Below are positions 7,490 through 16,012 of a stretch of 64,000 nt of DNA, piece by piece; position 1 is the first letter of the stretch; each line of letters begins with the position of its first letter. The stretch covers positions 1,364,001 to 1,428,000 of the forward strand of contig NZ_CP053707.1 of the NCBI RefSeq assembly GCF_013201035.1, written 5' to 3'. Origin of the DNA: Arthrobacter sp. NEB 688 (GTDB taxonomy: Bacteria; Actinomycetota; Actinomycetes; Actinomycetales; Dermatophilaceae). Both the position numbers and the translations under genes were made by a program. Under the pieces are notes generated by a model. That model saw nothing but the letters and a program-made list of their open reading frames with translations. It was not told the origin of the DNA and did no database searches.

Positions 7490-9853
7490 ATGGCACCCCT
7501 CGCACTCGCGACCGCCGAGTCAGGAGGCCTGGAACTCACGGGCTCGAACCTGACGCTGGTGGTGACGGTCGCGGTCATCGCGCTCGTGTCCCTGGCCATG
7601 GGCGTCGTGTTCCGCCGGCAGGTCCTCGCCGCCGACCCGGGCACCGAGAAGATGCAGGAGATCGGCGCTGCCGTGGAGGAGGGGGCCCAGGCGTACCTGA
7701 GCCGCCAGTTCCGCACCCTCGGCATCTTCGTCGTCCTCGTCTTCGGCCTCCTGTTCCTGCTCCCCGCCGACACCTTCGGGGTCCGCGTCGGCCGGTCGGC
7801 GTTCTTCGTCGTCGGCGCGCTGTTCTCGGCGGCCATCGGCTACCTCGGGATGAGCCTCGCGGTCAAGGCGAACGTCCGCGTCGCCTCGGCCGCCCGCCAG
7901 CCCGGCGGCCGCGACCTCGGGATGAAGATCGCCTTCCGCACCGGTGGCGTCGTCGGCATGGCGACCGTGGGCCTGGGCCTGCTCGGCGCCTCGGTCGTCG
8001 TGCTCCTCTACAAGGGCGACGCCCCGAAGGTCCTCGAGGGCTTCGGCTTCGGCGCCGCGCTCCTCGCGATGTTCATGCGCGTCGGCGGCGGCATCTTCAC
8101 GAAGGCCGCCGACGTCGGCGCCGACCTCGTCGGCAAGGTCGAGGCCGGCATCCCCGAGGACGACCCGCGCAACGCGGCGACCATCGCCGACAACGTGGGC
8201 GACAACGTCGGCGACTGCGCCGGCATGGCCGCGGACCTCTTCGAGTCCTACGCGGTCACCCTCGTCGCGGCGCTCATCCTCGGGTCGGTCGCCTTCGGCG
8301 CCTACGGCCTCGTCTTCCCGCTCATCGTGCCGGCGATCGGCGCCCTGACCGCCCTCCTCGGCGTCTACATCACCAAGGCGCGCCCGGGCGAGAACCCGCT
8401 GAGCGCCATCAACCGCGGCTTCTACATCGCCGCCGGCGTCTCGGTCGTCCTCTCGGCCGTCGCCGCCTACGCCTACCTGCCGAGCACCTACGCCGAGCTC
8501 GGCAGCGACAACGCCGGCATCCAGCAGCTCGCCGGCGACCCGCGCCAGGCGGCGGTCCTCGCGGTCGTCATCGGCATCGTGCTCGCCGGGGTCATCCTCT
8601 GGCTGACCGGTCACTTCACCGGCACCGACAAGCGCCCCACGAAGGACGTCGCGCGCACCTCGCTCACCGGTGCGGCCACGGTCGTCCTCTCGGGCATCGG
8701 CGTCGGCCTGGAGTCGGCCGTCTACACCGCGGCGATCATCGGCGGCGCGGTCTACCTCGCCTTCCTCCTCGGCGGCGGCTCGACGGCGCTCGCGCTCTTC
8801 CTCATCGCGCTCGCCGGCTGCGGCCTGCTCACCACCGTCGGCGTCATCGTCGCGATGGACACCTTCGGCCCGGTCTCCGACAACGCGCAGGGCATCGCCG
8901 AGATGTCCGGCGACGTCGACGGCGAGGGCGCGCAGATCCTCACCGAGCTCGACGCGGTCGGCAACACGACGAAGGCGATCACCAAGGGCATCGCCATCGC
9001 GACGGCCGTCCTCGCGGCGACCGCGCTCTTCGGCTCCTACACCGACGCCTGGCAGACCGCGGTCAACGAGGTCCTGCCGGGCCTGCAGCCGCGCTCGATC
9101 GAGGACGCCCAGTGGCTGCAGAACGCCTACGGCCTGGTCACCTCGCCCGGCACCCTCGTCGGCCTCATCATCGGTGCGGCCGTCGTGTTCCTCTTCTCCG
9201 GCCTCGCGATCAACGCGGTCACCCGGGCCGCCGGCGCCATCGTCTTCGAGGTGCGCCGCCAGTTCCGCGAGATCCCCGGGATCATGGAGGGCACGGCCAA
9301 GCCCGAGTACGGCAAGGTCGTCGACATCTGCACGAAGGACTCGCTGCGCGAGCTCGCGACGCCGGGCCTCCTCGCGGCGCTCATGCCGGTCGCCGTGGGC
9401 TTCGGCCTCGGCGTCGGGGCGCTCGCCGGCTTCCTCGCCGGGGCCATCGGCTCCGGTGCCCTCATGGCCGTCTTCCTCGCCAACTCCGGTGGCGCGTGGG
9501 ACAACGCGAAGAAGATCGTCGAGGACGGCGCGCACGGCGGCAAGGGCAGCGAGGCCCACGCGGCCACGGTCATCGGCGACACCGTCGGCGACCCGTTCAA
9601 GGACACCGCCGGCCCGGCGATCAACCCGCTCATCAAGGTGATGAACCTCGTCTCGGTGCTCATCGCACCGGCGATCGTCACCCTGTCGATCGGCCCGGAC
9701 GCCTCCGCGCCGATCCGCTTCGGCATCGCCGCCCTGGCGTTCGTCGTCGTCGTCGCGTCGGTCGCCGTCTCCAAGAGCCGCGACCTCGCCATCGGCGGCG
9801 ACGAGGACCCGGAGGCCGCCCCGGCCGAGCGGCCCCGCCCCGCGCAGGTCTGA
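7490..9853 (+). CDS. hppA: Membrane-bound proton-translocating pyrophosphatase, K+-independent type
   Basis: Hydrolyses cytoplasmic pyrophosphate and pumps protons across the membrane. About 787 residues with some 16 hydrophobic segments. Signature motifs are DVGADLVGK, EDDPRNAATIADNVGDNVGD, and near the end GSEAHAATVIGDTVGDPFKD. The motif GNTTKAITKG has Lys at the position that is Ala in K+-dependent enzymes, indicating the K+-independent class. ATG at 7490 follows a strong AAGGAGG site. A soluble pyrophosphatase (ppa) is also encoded in this window, so the two enzymes share the substrate. Confidence 0.97.
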   Translation: MAPLALATAESGGLELTGSNLTLVVTVAVIALVSLAMGVVFRRQVLAADPGTEKMQEIGAAVEEGAQAYLSRQFRTLGIFVVLVFGLLFLLPADTFGVRVGRSAFFVVGALFSAAIGYLGMSLAVKANVRVASAARQPGGRDLGMKIAFRTGGVVGMATVGLGLLGASVVVLLYKGDAPKVLEGFGFGAALLAMFMRVGGGIFTKAADVGADLVGKVEAGIPEDDPRNAATIADNVGDNVGDCAGMAADLFESYAVTLVAALILGSVAFGAYGLVFPLIVPAIGALTALLGVYITKARPGENPLSAINRGFYIAAGVSVVLSAVAAYAYLPSTYAELGSDNAGIQQLAGDPRQAAVLAVVIGIVLAGVILWLTGHFTGTDKRPTKDVARTSLTGAATVVLSGIGVGLESAVYTAAIIGGAVYLAFLLGGGSTALALFLIALAGCGLLTTVGVIVAMDTFGPVSDNAQGIAEMSGDVDGEGAQILTELDAVGNTTKAITKGIAIATAVLAATALFGSYTDAWQTAVNEVLPGLQPRSIEDAQWLQNAYGLVTSPGTLVGLIIGAAVVFLFSGLAINAVTRAAGAIVFEVRRQFREIPGIMEGTAKPEYGKVVDICTKDSLRELATPGLLAALMPVAVGFGLGVGALAGFLAGAIGSGALMAVFLANSGGAWDNAKKIVEDGAHGGKGSEAHAATVIGDTVGDPFKDTAGPAINPLIKVMNLVSVLIAPAIVTLSIGPDASAPIRFGIAALAFVVVVASVAVSKSRDLAIGGDEDPEAAPAERPRPAQV

Positions 9854-9867
9854 GCACGGCGCACCCC

Positions 9868-9907
9868 CGACGAGGGGCCGGTCCCACCCGGGGCCGGCCC
9901 CTCGTCG
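9868..9907. terminator. Hairpin terminator after hppA
   Basis: A perfect 14-base stem (CGACGAGGGGCCGG and its complement) at 9868-9881 and 9894-9907 with a 12-base loop, starting 15 bases after the hppA stop. Confidence 0.8.
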
Positions 9908-9937
9908 CGTGCGGGGCGACCCCCTAGGCTCGTCCCG

Positions 9938-11446
9938 ATGACCGCGAACCCGCCCCTCGCCGACGCCCGCCTCGTCGAGCGCCTGCGCGACGACCTCACC
10001 GCGACCGGCTTCACCGTCGCCGGCGTGACCGCCCTGCTCGGCCCGATGGCCGCCGCCGCCCTCGACCGCGAGCAGGCGATGCCCGCGCGCCGGGCGACGG
10101 CCGACTCCGACGACCCGCGCGCCGTCCTCGTGCGGCTGTTCACGCTCGGCGACCCCGTCGACGCGGCCGAGGTGGCCGGAGCCCTGCCGACCCTCGGGGT
10201 CGACGGAGCCGTCGCGCTCGGGCTCGTCGCGCCGGAGGGGGACGCCCTCGTCGCGCTCTGCGACCTGCGCCCCTACGCCGCCGACGGCCGCGACCGCTGG
10301 GTGGCCTCGGACCTCGGGGAGCTCGCGCTGGGCCGCCCGCTCGAGCCGGACCACGTCCTCGGCATCGGCGGCGCGTCCGCGACCCTCGCGTCGTGGACCC
10401 CGCGGCCGCACGTCGAGCGCGCCCTCGACCTCGGGACCGGCTGCGGCGTGCAGGCGCTGCACCTCGAGGAGCACGCCGACGAGGTCGTCGTCACGGACCT
10501 GTCCGAGCGGGCCCTCGGCTACGCCCGCTTCAACGCGTTGCTCGACGGCGCCGAGTGGGACGTGCGCGCCGGCTCGATGCTGGCGCCGGTGGCCGACGAG
10601 CGTTTCGGGCTCGTCGTGAGCAACCCGCCCTTCGTCATCACCCCGCGCTCCGGCGACGTCCCGCTCTTCGAGTACCGCGACGGCGGGGCCTCGGGCGACG
10701 ACGTCGTCCGCGACCTCGTGCGCTCCGTCGGCGAGCACCTCGAGCCCGGCGGGATCGCCCAGCTCCTCGGCAACTGGGAGGTGCCGCGCGGCGGCGACTG
10801 GCGCACCCGGGTCGGGGAGTGGCTCGACGGGACCGGGCTCGACGCGTGGGTCGTCCAGCGCGAGGTCCAGGACCCGGCCGAGTACGCCGAGACCTGGTCG
10901 CGCGACGGCGGGCACCATCCCGGCACGGCCGACTTCAACACGATGTACGCCGCCTGGCTCGACGACTTCGCCGCGCGGGACGTCGAGTCCATCGGCTTCG
11001 GCGTCATCACCCTCCAGCGCCCGCGCACCGACCGGGCCCCCTTCCGCGACCTCGTGGAGGTCGGCTGGCCCGTCGCGTCCCCGATGGGACCGACGGTGCT
11101 CGCGGGGCTCGACGCCCGGACGTGGCTCGCCGAGCACGACGACGACGCGCTGCTCGACGTCGCCTGGCGGTGCGCGGCGGACGTCGACGTCGAGACCCAC
11201 CGCGAGCCCGGGGAGGAGGACGCCCTGCTCGTCCTGCTCCGCCAGGGCGGCGGGCTGCGCCGGCAGCTGACCCTGTCGACGGTGACGGCCGCGCTCGTGT
11301 CGGTCTGCGACGGGGACCTCACCGCCCGCGCCGCCGCGGCGGCCATCGGCGGCCTGCTCGGGGCCGACGACGCGGCCGTCCGGACCGAGGTGACGCGCTT
11401 CCTGCGCGACGCCGTCAAGGACGGGCTGCTCGTCGAGACCCGCTGA
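9938..11446 (+). CDS. Class I SAM-dependent methyltransferase with NPPF motif
   Basis: A 502-residue protein. The N-terminal third (about residues 1-140) is an uncharacterised helical domain. The middle holds a Rossmann-type methyltransferase with motif I LDLGTGCGVQALHL (about 163-176) and the catalytic VVSNPPFVI motif (about 226-234), as in HemK/RsmC-like N-methyltransferases. A C-terminal part of about 150 residues follows. The substrate is unknown; the NPPF motif suggests methylation of an amide or exocyclic amine. TAGGCT at 9925-9930 ends seven bases before the ATG, so the mRNA is probably leaderless. Confidence 0.85.
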   Translation: MTANPPLADARLVERLRDDLTATGFTVAGVTALLGPMAAAALDREQAMPARRATADSDDPRAVLVRLFTLGDPVDAAEVAGALPTLGVDGAVALGLVAPEGDALVALCDLRPYAADGRDRWVASDLGELALGRPLEPDHVLGIGGASATLASWTPRPHVERALDLGTGCGVQALHLEEHADEVVVTDLSERALGYARFNALLDGAEWDVRAGSMLAPVADERFGLVVSNPPFVITPRSGDVPLFEYRDGGASGDDVVRDLVRSVGEHLEPGGIAQLLGNWEVPRGGDWRTRVGEWLDGTGLDAWVVQREVQDPAEYAETWSRDGGHHPGTADFNTMYAAWLDDFAARDVESIGFGVITLQRPRTDRAPFRDLVEVGWPVASPMGPTVLAGLDARTWLAEHDDDALLDVAWRCAADVDVETHREPGEEDALLVLLRQGGGLRRQLTLSTVTAALVSVCDGDLTARAAAAAIGGLLGADDAAVRTEVTRFLRDAVKDGLLVETR

Positions 11447-11756
11447 CCTGCGGCTTCGTCCGGTGTGACGCAGGCCACAGCGCCGCGCCGGTCCCGGGGT
11501 CGCCCCGTGGCGCCCAGGACCGACAGGATGAGCGCGCTGCGGTCGGAACCCCCTTGCACGGGAACGTGTTCCCGCCCGACGCGCGGCCCAGGCCCCGCCC
11601 TCCACCCCCTGCTCCGGAGGGCGGGGCCGCCCCGTGCCCGGGGGCGGACGCGCAGATGAGAGGCGTCTCATCCGCCTCTCCCGGGGGCCTCACGGCCGGC
11701 ACCGACAGTGGAGGCATCCGGGCGGCACCCCGCCGCCCCGCCCCGAGGAGGACCCC
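11447..11756. other. 310-base intergenic region with terminator and palindromes
   Basis: This stretch holds no credible gene. It contains a 14-base palindrome-like site, GGGAAC-GT-GTTCCC, at 11560-11573; a strong terminator-like hairpin at 11591-11628; and the inverted repeat GATGAG-N6-CTCATC at 11655-11672. The last may be an operator for the secreted-protein gene that follows. No clear promoter pair is visible. Confidence 0.6.
11591..11628. terminator. Hairpin terminator downstream of the methyltransferase gene
   Basis: A perfect 13-base GC-only-plus-TCC stem (GGCCCCGCCCTCC and its complement) at 11591-11603 and 11616-11628 with a 12-base loop, about 145 bases after the preceding stop codon. 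Confidence 0.7.
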
Positions 11757-12176
11757 GTGCCCACCCTGCCCCGCAAGACCTGGATCATCAGTGGCGCCCT
11801 CGGCGCCGTCGCCGTCGCCGCCTCCGCCGTGGCGGGGGGTGGCGCCGCCGTGGCGGACACCACCCCGTCCCCGTCGGTCTCCGTGCCGGCCTCCTCCTCG
11901 CCCGTCGACGTGAGCCCGGCCCCCTCCGGGACCGCCTCGGACCCGGCCGGCGTCCCCGCGCCGACGACGCCGGTGGCCGACCCGACCGCGGCCACCCCGG
12001 CCTCGCCGCTCACGCCCGCGACCGCCGCCACGGCCGTGACGCCGGCCAGCCCCGTGACGGCCGCGACCCCGGCCTCCCCGGTCACGCCGGCGAGCCCGGC
12101 CACCGCCGTCACCCCGGCCAGCCCGCTGACGCCCGCCACGGCCGCGACCGCCGCCACGGCGCCGAGCGCGGACTGA
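11757..12176 (+). CDS. Secreted Ala/Thr/Pro-rich repeat protein, function unknown
   Basis: A 139-residue protein starting at GTG 11757 after a GAGGAGG site. Residues 1-33 form a signal peptide (basic start, hydrophobic core with AVAVAASAVAGGGAAVA, likely cleavage after AVA). The rest is low-complexity and built almost only of Ala, Thr, Pro, Ser and Val, with repeats of the type VTPASPLTPATAATA. There is no cysteine, membrane anchor or sorting signal. Its composition suits an extended, possibly glycosylated, wall-associated linker. I do not recognise a family. Confidence 0.7.
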   Translation: MPTLPRKTWIISGALGAVAVAASAVAGGGAAVADTTPSPSVSVPASSSPVDVSPAPSGTASDPAGVPAPTTPVADPTAATPASPLTPATAATAVTPASPVTAATPASPVTPASPATAVTPASPLTPATAATAATAPSAD

Positions 12177-12180
12177 CCCC

Positions 12181-13389
12181 GTGACCGGCGGCCCGGACCT
12201 CCTCGGACCGGACGCGGCCGACCTCCTCGCCCTGGCCTGCGCCTCGGCGGGGAGCGAGGTCCTCGAGCACTCCCTCCACGCGGTGCACACGCGCCCGGGG
12301 GACGGCACGAGCGTCGGCTTCCGGGTGCGGGTCCGGGCCGCCGGCGTCGAGCGGGAGGACTACGTCCTGCTCTCGACGAGCCGGGCGCGCGGCGTCGACA
12401 CCGCGCGCCCCGGCGTCGCCGTCCTCGACGGCGACGCCGGCCGGGTGCTCGCCTGGCGCTTCCCCGACGACCCCGCCCTGCCCGCCCTCGCGCGGGCCAC
12501 CGACCCGGTCGCCCTCGCCGCGGCGCTCCCCGGCGAGGGCCCGGTCACCGCCCACGACCTCGTCACCTACCGGCCGCTGCGCCGCGCCGTGGTCCGCGCC
12601 GAGCGCGGGGGCGTCGTGCACTGGGTCAAGGTGCTGCGCCCGCACGGCCGCGGGGGCACCTCTCCGGCCGCCGACGTCGTGGCCCGCCACGGGATGCTCG
12701 CCGCCGCCGGCCTGCCCGTCCCCGAGGTCCTGCGCGCCGACCCCGACGGGCTCGTCGTCCTCGCCGCGGCCACCGGCGAGGGGCTGCTGCACTCCGTGCT
12801 CGCCGACGAGGCGTCCGGCGTCGCGGTGCGCGACCTCGTCGCCCTCCTGGACCGGATGCCGCCCGCCGTCCTCGACCTGCCGGCCCGCCCGGCGTGGTCG
12901 GACCGGGCGGGGGCGCACGCCGCCGCCCTCGACGGCACGGCCTGGGCCGAGCGGGCCCGAACCGTCGCGGACGAGGTCCTCGTCCGGTCGGCGACCCTCG
13001 ACCTCGGCCCGGTCGTCCCGACCCACGGTGACCTGCACGAGGGCCAGCTGACCGTCGTCGGCGAGCCCGGCGACCGTCGGGTCACGGGCCTGCTCGACGT
13101 CGACGGCCTCGGCCCGGGGCACCGCGTCGACGACCTCGCGTGCGTCGTCGCCCACGCGCTCGCGCTCGGGCCCGCCGGGGCGTCCGTCGCCGCGCGCTGG
13201 CGGCAGGAGGCGCTCGACGGTGGCCACGCGGGCGCCGAGGCGCTCGACGTCCGGACGGCCGGCGTGCTCCTCTCGCTCGTGGTGGGGGCGGCCGACCACG
13301 GCCGCGCCGGGGGGAGCGCCGACCCCGGCGAGCTGCTCGCGCTGGCGGAGGGCTGCCTGGCCCGGGCGCCTCAGCCGTCGAGCCGGTAG
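12181..13389 (+). CDS. Aminoglycoside phosphotransferase-fold kinase (APH family)
   Basis: A 402-residue protein starting at GTG, four bases after the previous stop. The kinase-like C-lobe shows the Brenner motif VVPTHGDLHEGQL (about residues 279-291) and the metal-binding DVDGLGPGHRVDDLA segment (about 307-321), where the family usually has D-x-D/E. The N-lobe Lys candidate is in HWVKVLRP. Members phosphorylate small molecules such as aminoglycosides, choline or sugars; the substrate here cannot be told and resistance should not be assumed. Its end overlaps the convergent response-regulator gene by 19 bases. Confidence 0.82.
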   Translation: MTGGPDLLGPDAADLLALACASAGSEVLEHSLHAVHTRPGDGTSVGFRVRVRAAGVEREDYVLLSTSRARGVDTARPGVAVLDGDAGRVLAWRFPDDPALPALARATDPVALAAALPGEGPVTAHDLVTYRPLRRAVVRAERGGVVHWVKVLRPHGRGGTSPAADVVARHGMLAAAGLPVPEVLRADPDGLVVLAAATGEGLLHSVLADEASGVAVRDLVALLDRMPPAVLDLPARPAWSDRAGAHAAALDGTAWAERARTVADEVLVRSATLDLGPVVPTHGDLHEGQLTVVGEPGDRRVTGLLDVDGLGPGHRVDDLACVVAHALALGPAGASVAARWRQEALDGGHAGAEALDVRTAGVLLSLVVGAADHGRAGGSADPGELLALAEGCLARAPQPSSR

Positions 13390-14033
13390 CCCATCCCGCG
13401 GACCGTCGCGATGACCGAGGCGCCGAGCTTGGTGCGCAGGTACCGCACGTAGACGTCGACGACGTTGGAGCCGGGGTCGAAGTCGTAGCCCCAGACCCGC
13501 GACAGCAGCTGCTCGCGCGACAGGACCTGCCCCGGGTGGCGCAGGAAGGTCTCGGCGAGGGCGAACTCGCGCGCCGAGAGGTCGACGTCGCGCCCGTCGA
13601 CGCCCGCCCGTCGGGTCCGCAGGTCGAGGGTGACCCGTCCGTGCGCCAGCACCGAGGTGGTCGCAGGCGCAGCGGACGCGCTGAGCCGCAGCCGGATCCG
13701 CGCGAGGAGCTCCTCGAAGCGGAACGGCTTGCTCATGTAGTCGTCGGCGCCGCCCTCGAGGCCGGCGACGGTGTCCTCGACCGACGAGCGCGCCGTGAGG
13801 ATGATGACCGGCACGGTCGAGCCGCTGCCGCGCAGCCGGTCGAGGACCCCGAAGCCGTCCTGGTCGGGCAGCCCGAGGTCGAGCACGACGAGGTCGACCT
13901 CGCCGGCGAGCACGTGCTCGACCGCCTCGCGGCCGGTGCGCACGGTCGTCGGGACCATCCCGGCGGCGCGCAGGCCCTTGGCGACGAACGCGGCGATGCG
14001 CTGCTCGTCCTCGACGACGAGGATGCGGCTCAC
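13371..14033 (-). CDS. OmpR/PhoB-family response regulator
   Basis: A 220-residue DNA-binding regulator. The receiver domain has acidic residues ED at 8-9, phospho-acceptor Asp52 in VVLDLGLPD, and Lys in MSKPF. The winged-helix effector domain (about residues 130-220) has the typical VWGYDFDPGSNVVDVYVRYL. GTG at 14033 overlaps the kinase stop by four bases, so the pair is co-translated. The regulon is unknown; the neighbouring acidic anchored protein may be part of the same sensing unit. Confidence 0.95.
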   Translation of the reverse strand: MSRILVVEDEQRIAAFVAKGLRAAGMVPTTVRTGREAVEHVLAGEVDLVVLDLGLPDQDGFGVLDRLRGSGSTVPVIILTARSSVEDTVAGLEGGADDYMSKPFRFEELLARIRLRLSASAAPATTSVLAHGRVTLDLRTRRAGVDGRDVDLSAREFALAETFLRHPGQVLSREQLLSRVWGYDFDPGSNVVDVYVRYLRTKLGASVIATVRGMGYRLDG

Positions 14034-15505
14034 GGGACCTCCGGGGTCGACGGCGGTGGCTGGTCGGTGGCGGGCGACGGTGTGCCGGTGGGCAGGTCGA
14101 GCACGACGGTGGTGCCGACGCCGCGCGCCGAGGACAGCTCGACGCGCCCCCCGTGCGCCTCGGCGATGGCCCGGACGATCGCCAGGCCGAGCCCCGAGCC
14201 GGGCGTGCCGGACTCCTGCGCCTCGCGCCCGCGGACGAAGCGCTCGAAGACGGTGTCGAGCTCGTCGGCGGCGATGCCCCGCCCCTCGTCGCGGACCCAG
14301 AGCCGGACGCGGTCGCCGTCGGGGGCCGACCCGAGGGTCACGACGGACCCCGGCTCGGAGTAGCGGACGGCGTTGGCGGCTAGCTGGAGCCACGCCTGCG
14401 TGACCCGCGCCGGGTCGAGGCGGGCGACCGACTCGGTGCGCTCGCCGACGCGCCACACCCGGTCGCCGAGCGTGCGTGCCTTGTCGAGCACCTCGTCGGT
14501 CAGCATCCCGACGTGGGTCTCGGTGGGGCGCACGAAGTCCGGCCGGTCGGCGCGGGCGAGGTCGACGAGGTCGTCGACGAGCAGGCGCATCCGGTCGACC
14601 TCGTCGAGGGCGAGGTCGCGCGCGGCCCGGACGTCGTCCTCGTCGCCGGTGTCCATCAGCTCGAGGTGCCCGCCGATGACGGTGAGCGGGGTGCGCAGCT
14701 CGTGGCCGACGTCGTCGAGGAGGCGGCGCTGCCCGGTGAAGGCGGTCTCGAGGCGGTCGAGCATCGCGTTGACCGTGCGGGTGAGGTCGGCGACGTCGTC
14801 GCGGCCGGTCACGGGGATGCGCCGCGAGAGGTCGGTGTCGTTGATGCGGGTCGCGGTGTCGCGCAGGTGGGTCAGCGGTCGCAGGAGCCGCCCGAGGACG
14901 AGCCATCCCGCGACGCCGACGACGAGGAGCGCGAGGAGCGCCACGAGCGCGTACCCGCGCCAGGCCGCCGCGAGCTCGGCGTGCTCGGCGTCGCGCAGGG
15001 TGGCGACGACGTAGAGGCCGCGCGCCGGGTCGCCCTCGACGCGCACGGGCACGGTGGCCACCCGGTACTCGGCCCGGTCGGTGCGCACGGTCGCGATGCG
15101 CGCGGTGTCGTCGTCGACGCGGGCGAGGGTGGCGACGAGGGCGGGGTCGTCCTCGAGCCGCACGGCGACCGTGCGCGGCGCGTACCAGGCGGGTCGTCCG
15201 TCGCGCAGGGCGAGCATCCCCTCCCGCGGCAGGGGCACGGTGTCGCGCAGCGCCCGGCGCAGCGCCTCGTCGACGCCGCCCTGCGCGGTGGCGCCCGCCG
15301 TGCCGCGCAGCTGCTGGACCGTGCGCGTCAGGGCGGAGTCGATGCGCTCGTCGGTGCTGCGCCGCTGGAGCAGCCAGGTCGTCGTGCCGGCGACGAGCAG
15401 GCCGAGCGCCACGAGGACGACGAGGGCGGTCATGACGCGCGTGCGGACGCTGGCGCCCCGGCGGCCCGCGCGGGGCGCCGGCTCAGCGGACGGGGGTGTC
15501 GTCAT
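14030..15505 (-). CDS. Membrane-bound sensor histidine kinase
   Basis: A 491-residue partner of the adjacent response regulator. Two membrane segments (about residues 25-45 and 184-205) flank an extracellular sensor of about 135 residues. A HAMP linker follows (RPLTHLRDTATRINDTD), then the HisKA domain with His268 in DDVGHELRTPL, and the catalytic domain with N box QLAANAVRYSEP, G1 DEGRGIAADEL, F box FERFVRG and G2 GSGLGLAIV. ATG at 15505 lies inside the end of the upstream acidic-protein gene, supporting an operon. Confidence 0.95.
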   Translation of the reverse strand: MTTPPSAEPAPRAGRRGASVRTRVMTALVVLVALGLLVAGTTTWLLQRRSTDERIDSALTRTVQQLRGTAGATAQGGVDEALRRALRDTVPLPREGMLALRDGRPAWYAPRTVAVRLEDDPALVATLARVDDDTARIATVRTDRAEYRVATVPVRVEGDPARGLYVVATLRDAEHAELAAAWRGYALVALLALLVVGVAGWLVLGRLLRPLTHLRDTATRINDTDLSRRIPVTGRDDVADLTRTVNAMLDRLETAFTGQRRLLDDVGHELRTPLTVIGGHLELMDTGDEDDVRAARDLALDEVDRMRLLVDDLVDLARADRPDFVRPTETHVGMLTDEVLDKARTLGDRVWRVGERTESVARLDPARVTQAWLQLAANAVRYSEPGSVVTLGSAPDGDRVRLWVRDEGRGIAADELDTVFERFVRGREAQESGTPGSGLGLAIVRAIAEAHGGRVELSSARGVGTTVVLDLPTGTPSPATDQPPPSTPEVP

Positions 15506-15818
15506 CGTCGGGGGCGTCGGGGAGGTCGTCGTCGTCGGGGTCGTCCGGGTCGTCGTCCTCGTCGTCCGGGTCCTCGGGCTCGGGCGGCTCGACCGTGGCG
15601 GGCGGCGAGGAGGGGGCCGGGCCCGTGGTGGGGCTCGCGCCGGGACCGGCTGCGGGGGTGCCGGACCCGGTGGGCGCCTGCGTCGGCGTCACGAGCACCG
15701 GCTCCCCGAGGTCGACCGGCGCCGGCCCCTGCGCGGCCCGCGACGCGAGGGTGCTCCCGAGGCCGAGCAGCACGAGGACCGCGGCGACGGCCGCTGCGGC
15801 GGCGAGGGGTCGGGGCAC
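15483..15818 (-). CDS. Small membrane-anchored or secreted protein with Asp-rich tail
   Basis: A 111-residue protein starting at GTG 15818. Residues 1-28 are a signal-anchor-like helix (LAAAAAVAAVLVLLGLGSTL). The middle is a Pro/Ala/Thr/Ser linker. The last 35 residues are strongly acidic, with runs of Asp and Glu such as DPDDEDDDPDDPDDDD. The frame overlaps the histidine kinase gene by 23 bases. An acidic outside tail next to a sensor kinase suggests cation binding or interaction with the sensor domain, but this is inference. No family recognised. Confidence 0.65.
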   Translation of the reverse strand: MPRPLAAAAAVAAVLVLLGLGSTLASRAAQGPAPVDLGEPVLVTPTQAPTGSGTPAAGPGASPTTGPAPSSPPATVEPPEPEDPDDEDDDPDDPDDDDLPDAPDDDDTPVR

Positions 15819-15889
15819 CCGGTCATCGTGTCAGGGGTGGATGAGAGCCGCGTGAGAGTCCGGAGCCGGGACGGTCCCTCCTCCGGGCA

Positions 15890-15933
15890 ACCTGCGCGGG
15901 TCCGCGTGCGACCGCACCCGGACCACCGCAGGT
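15890..15933. repeat. 44-base imperfect palindromic repeat, copy A
   Basis: Starts ACCTGCGCGGGTCCG and ends with ACCGCAGGT. The outer arms ACCTGCG/CGCAGGT and an inner GTGCG-ACC-GCAC can pair. A second copy with the same length and, by eye, 39 of 44 identical bases lies at 41571-41614 in another intergenic region. Neither copy overlaps a gene. Confidence 0.75.
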
Positions 15934-15975
15934 CGCGCGGAGAAGAGGCGGCGCCGGGCGGGTCACGGAAAGCGC

Positions 15976-16004
15976 TTGTGAGTGAGTGCTCACTCACTTA
16001 CGAT
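15976..16004 (+). promoter_or_regulatory. Promoter with embedded TetR-type operator
   Basis: A -35 TTGTGA (15976-15981), a 17-base spacer, and a -10 TACGAT (15999-16004). The spacer and -35 contain the inverted repeat GTGAGTGAG-TG-CTCACTCAC (15978-15997), two 9-base arms two bases apart. It sits immediately before the tetR gene, so a bound repressor would block its own promoter and the exporter genes behind it. Confidence 0.75.
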
Positions 16005-16012
16005 GGCTCCTC

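Noticed and set aside
7520-11671. A 1,383-codon open frame opposite hppA and the methyltransferase gene
   Set aside because: It runs antisense to two well-supported genes, is made of Asp/Arg/Gly/Glu-rich low-complexity sequence, and is explained by the high GC content, which removes stop codons from other frames.
12181-13389. Antibiotic-resistance gene (aminoglycoside phosphotransferase)
   Set aside because: The fold is shared by many kinases of small molecules; there is no mobile element and no close resemblance that I can see to a known resistance enzyme.
15986-16012. Upstream GTG (15986) as the start of the TetR gene
   Set aside because: It lies inside the operator and before the -10 element, so it would not be in the mRNA.
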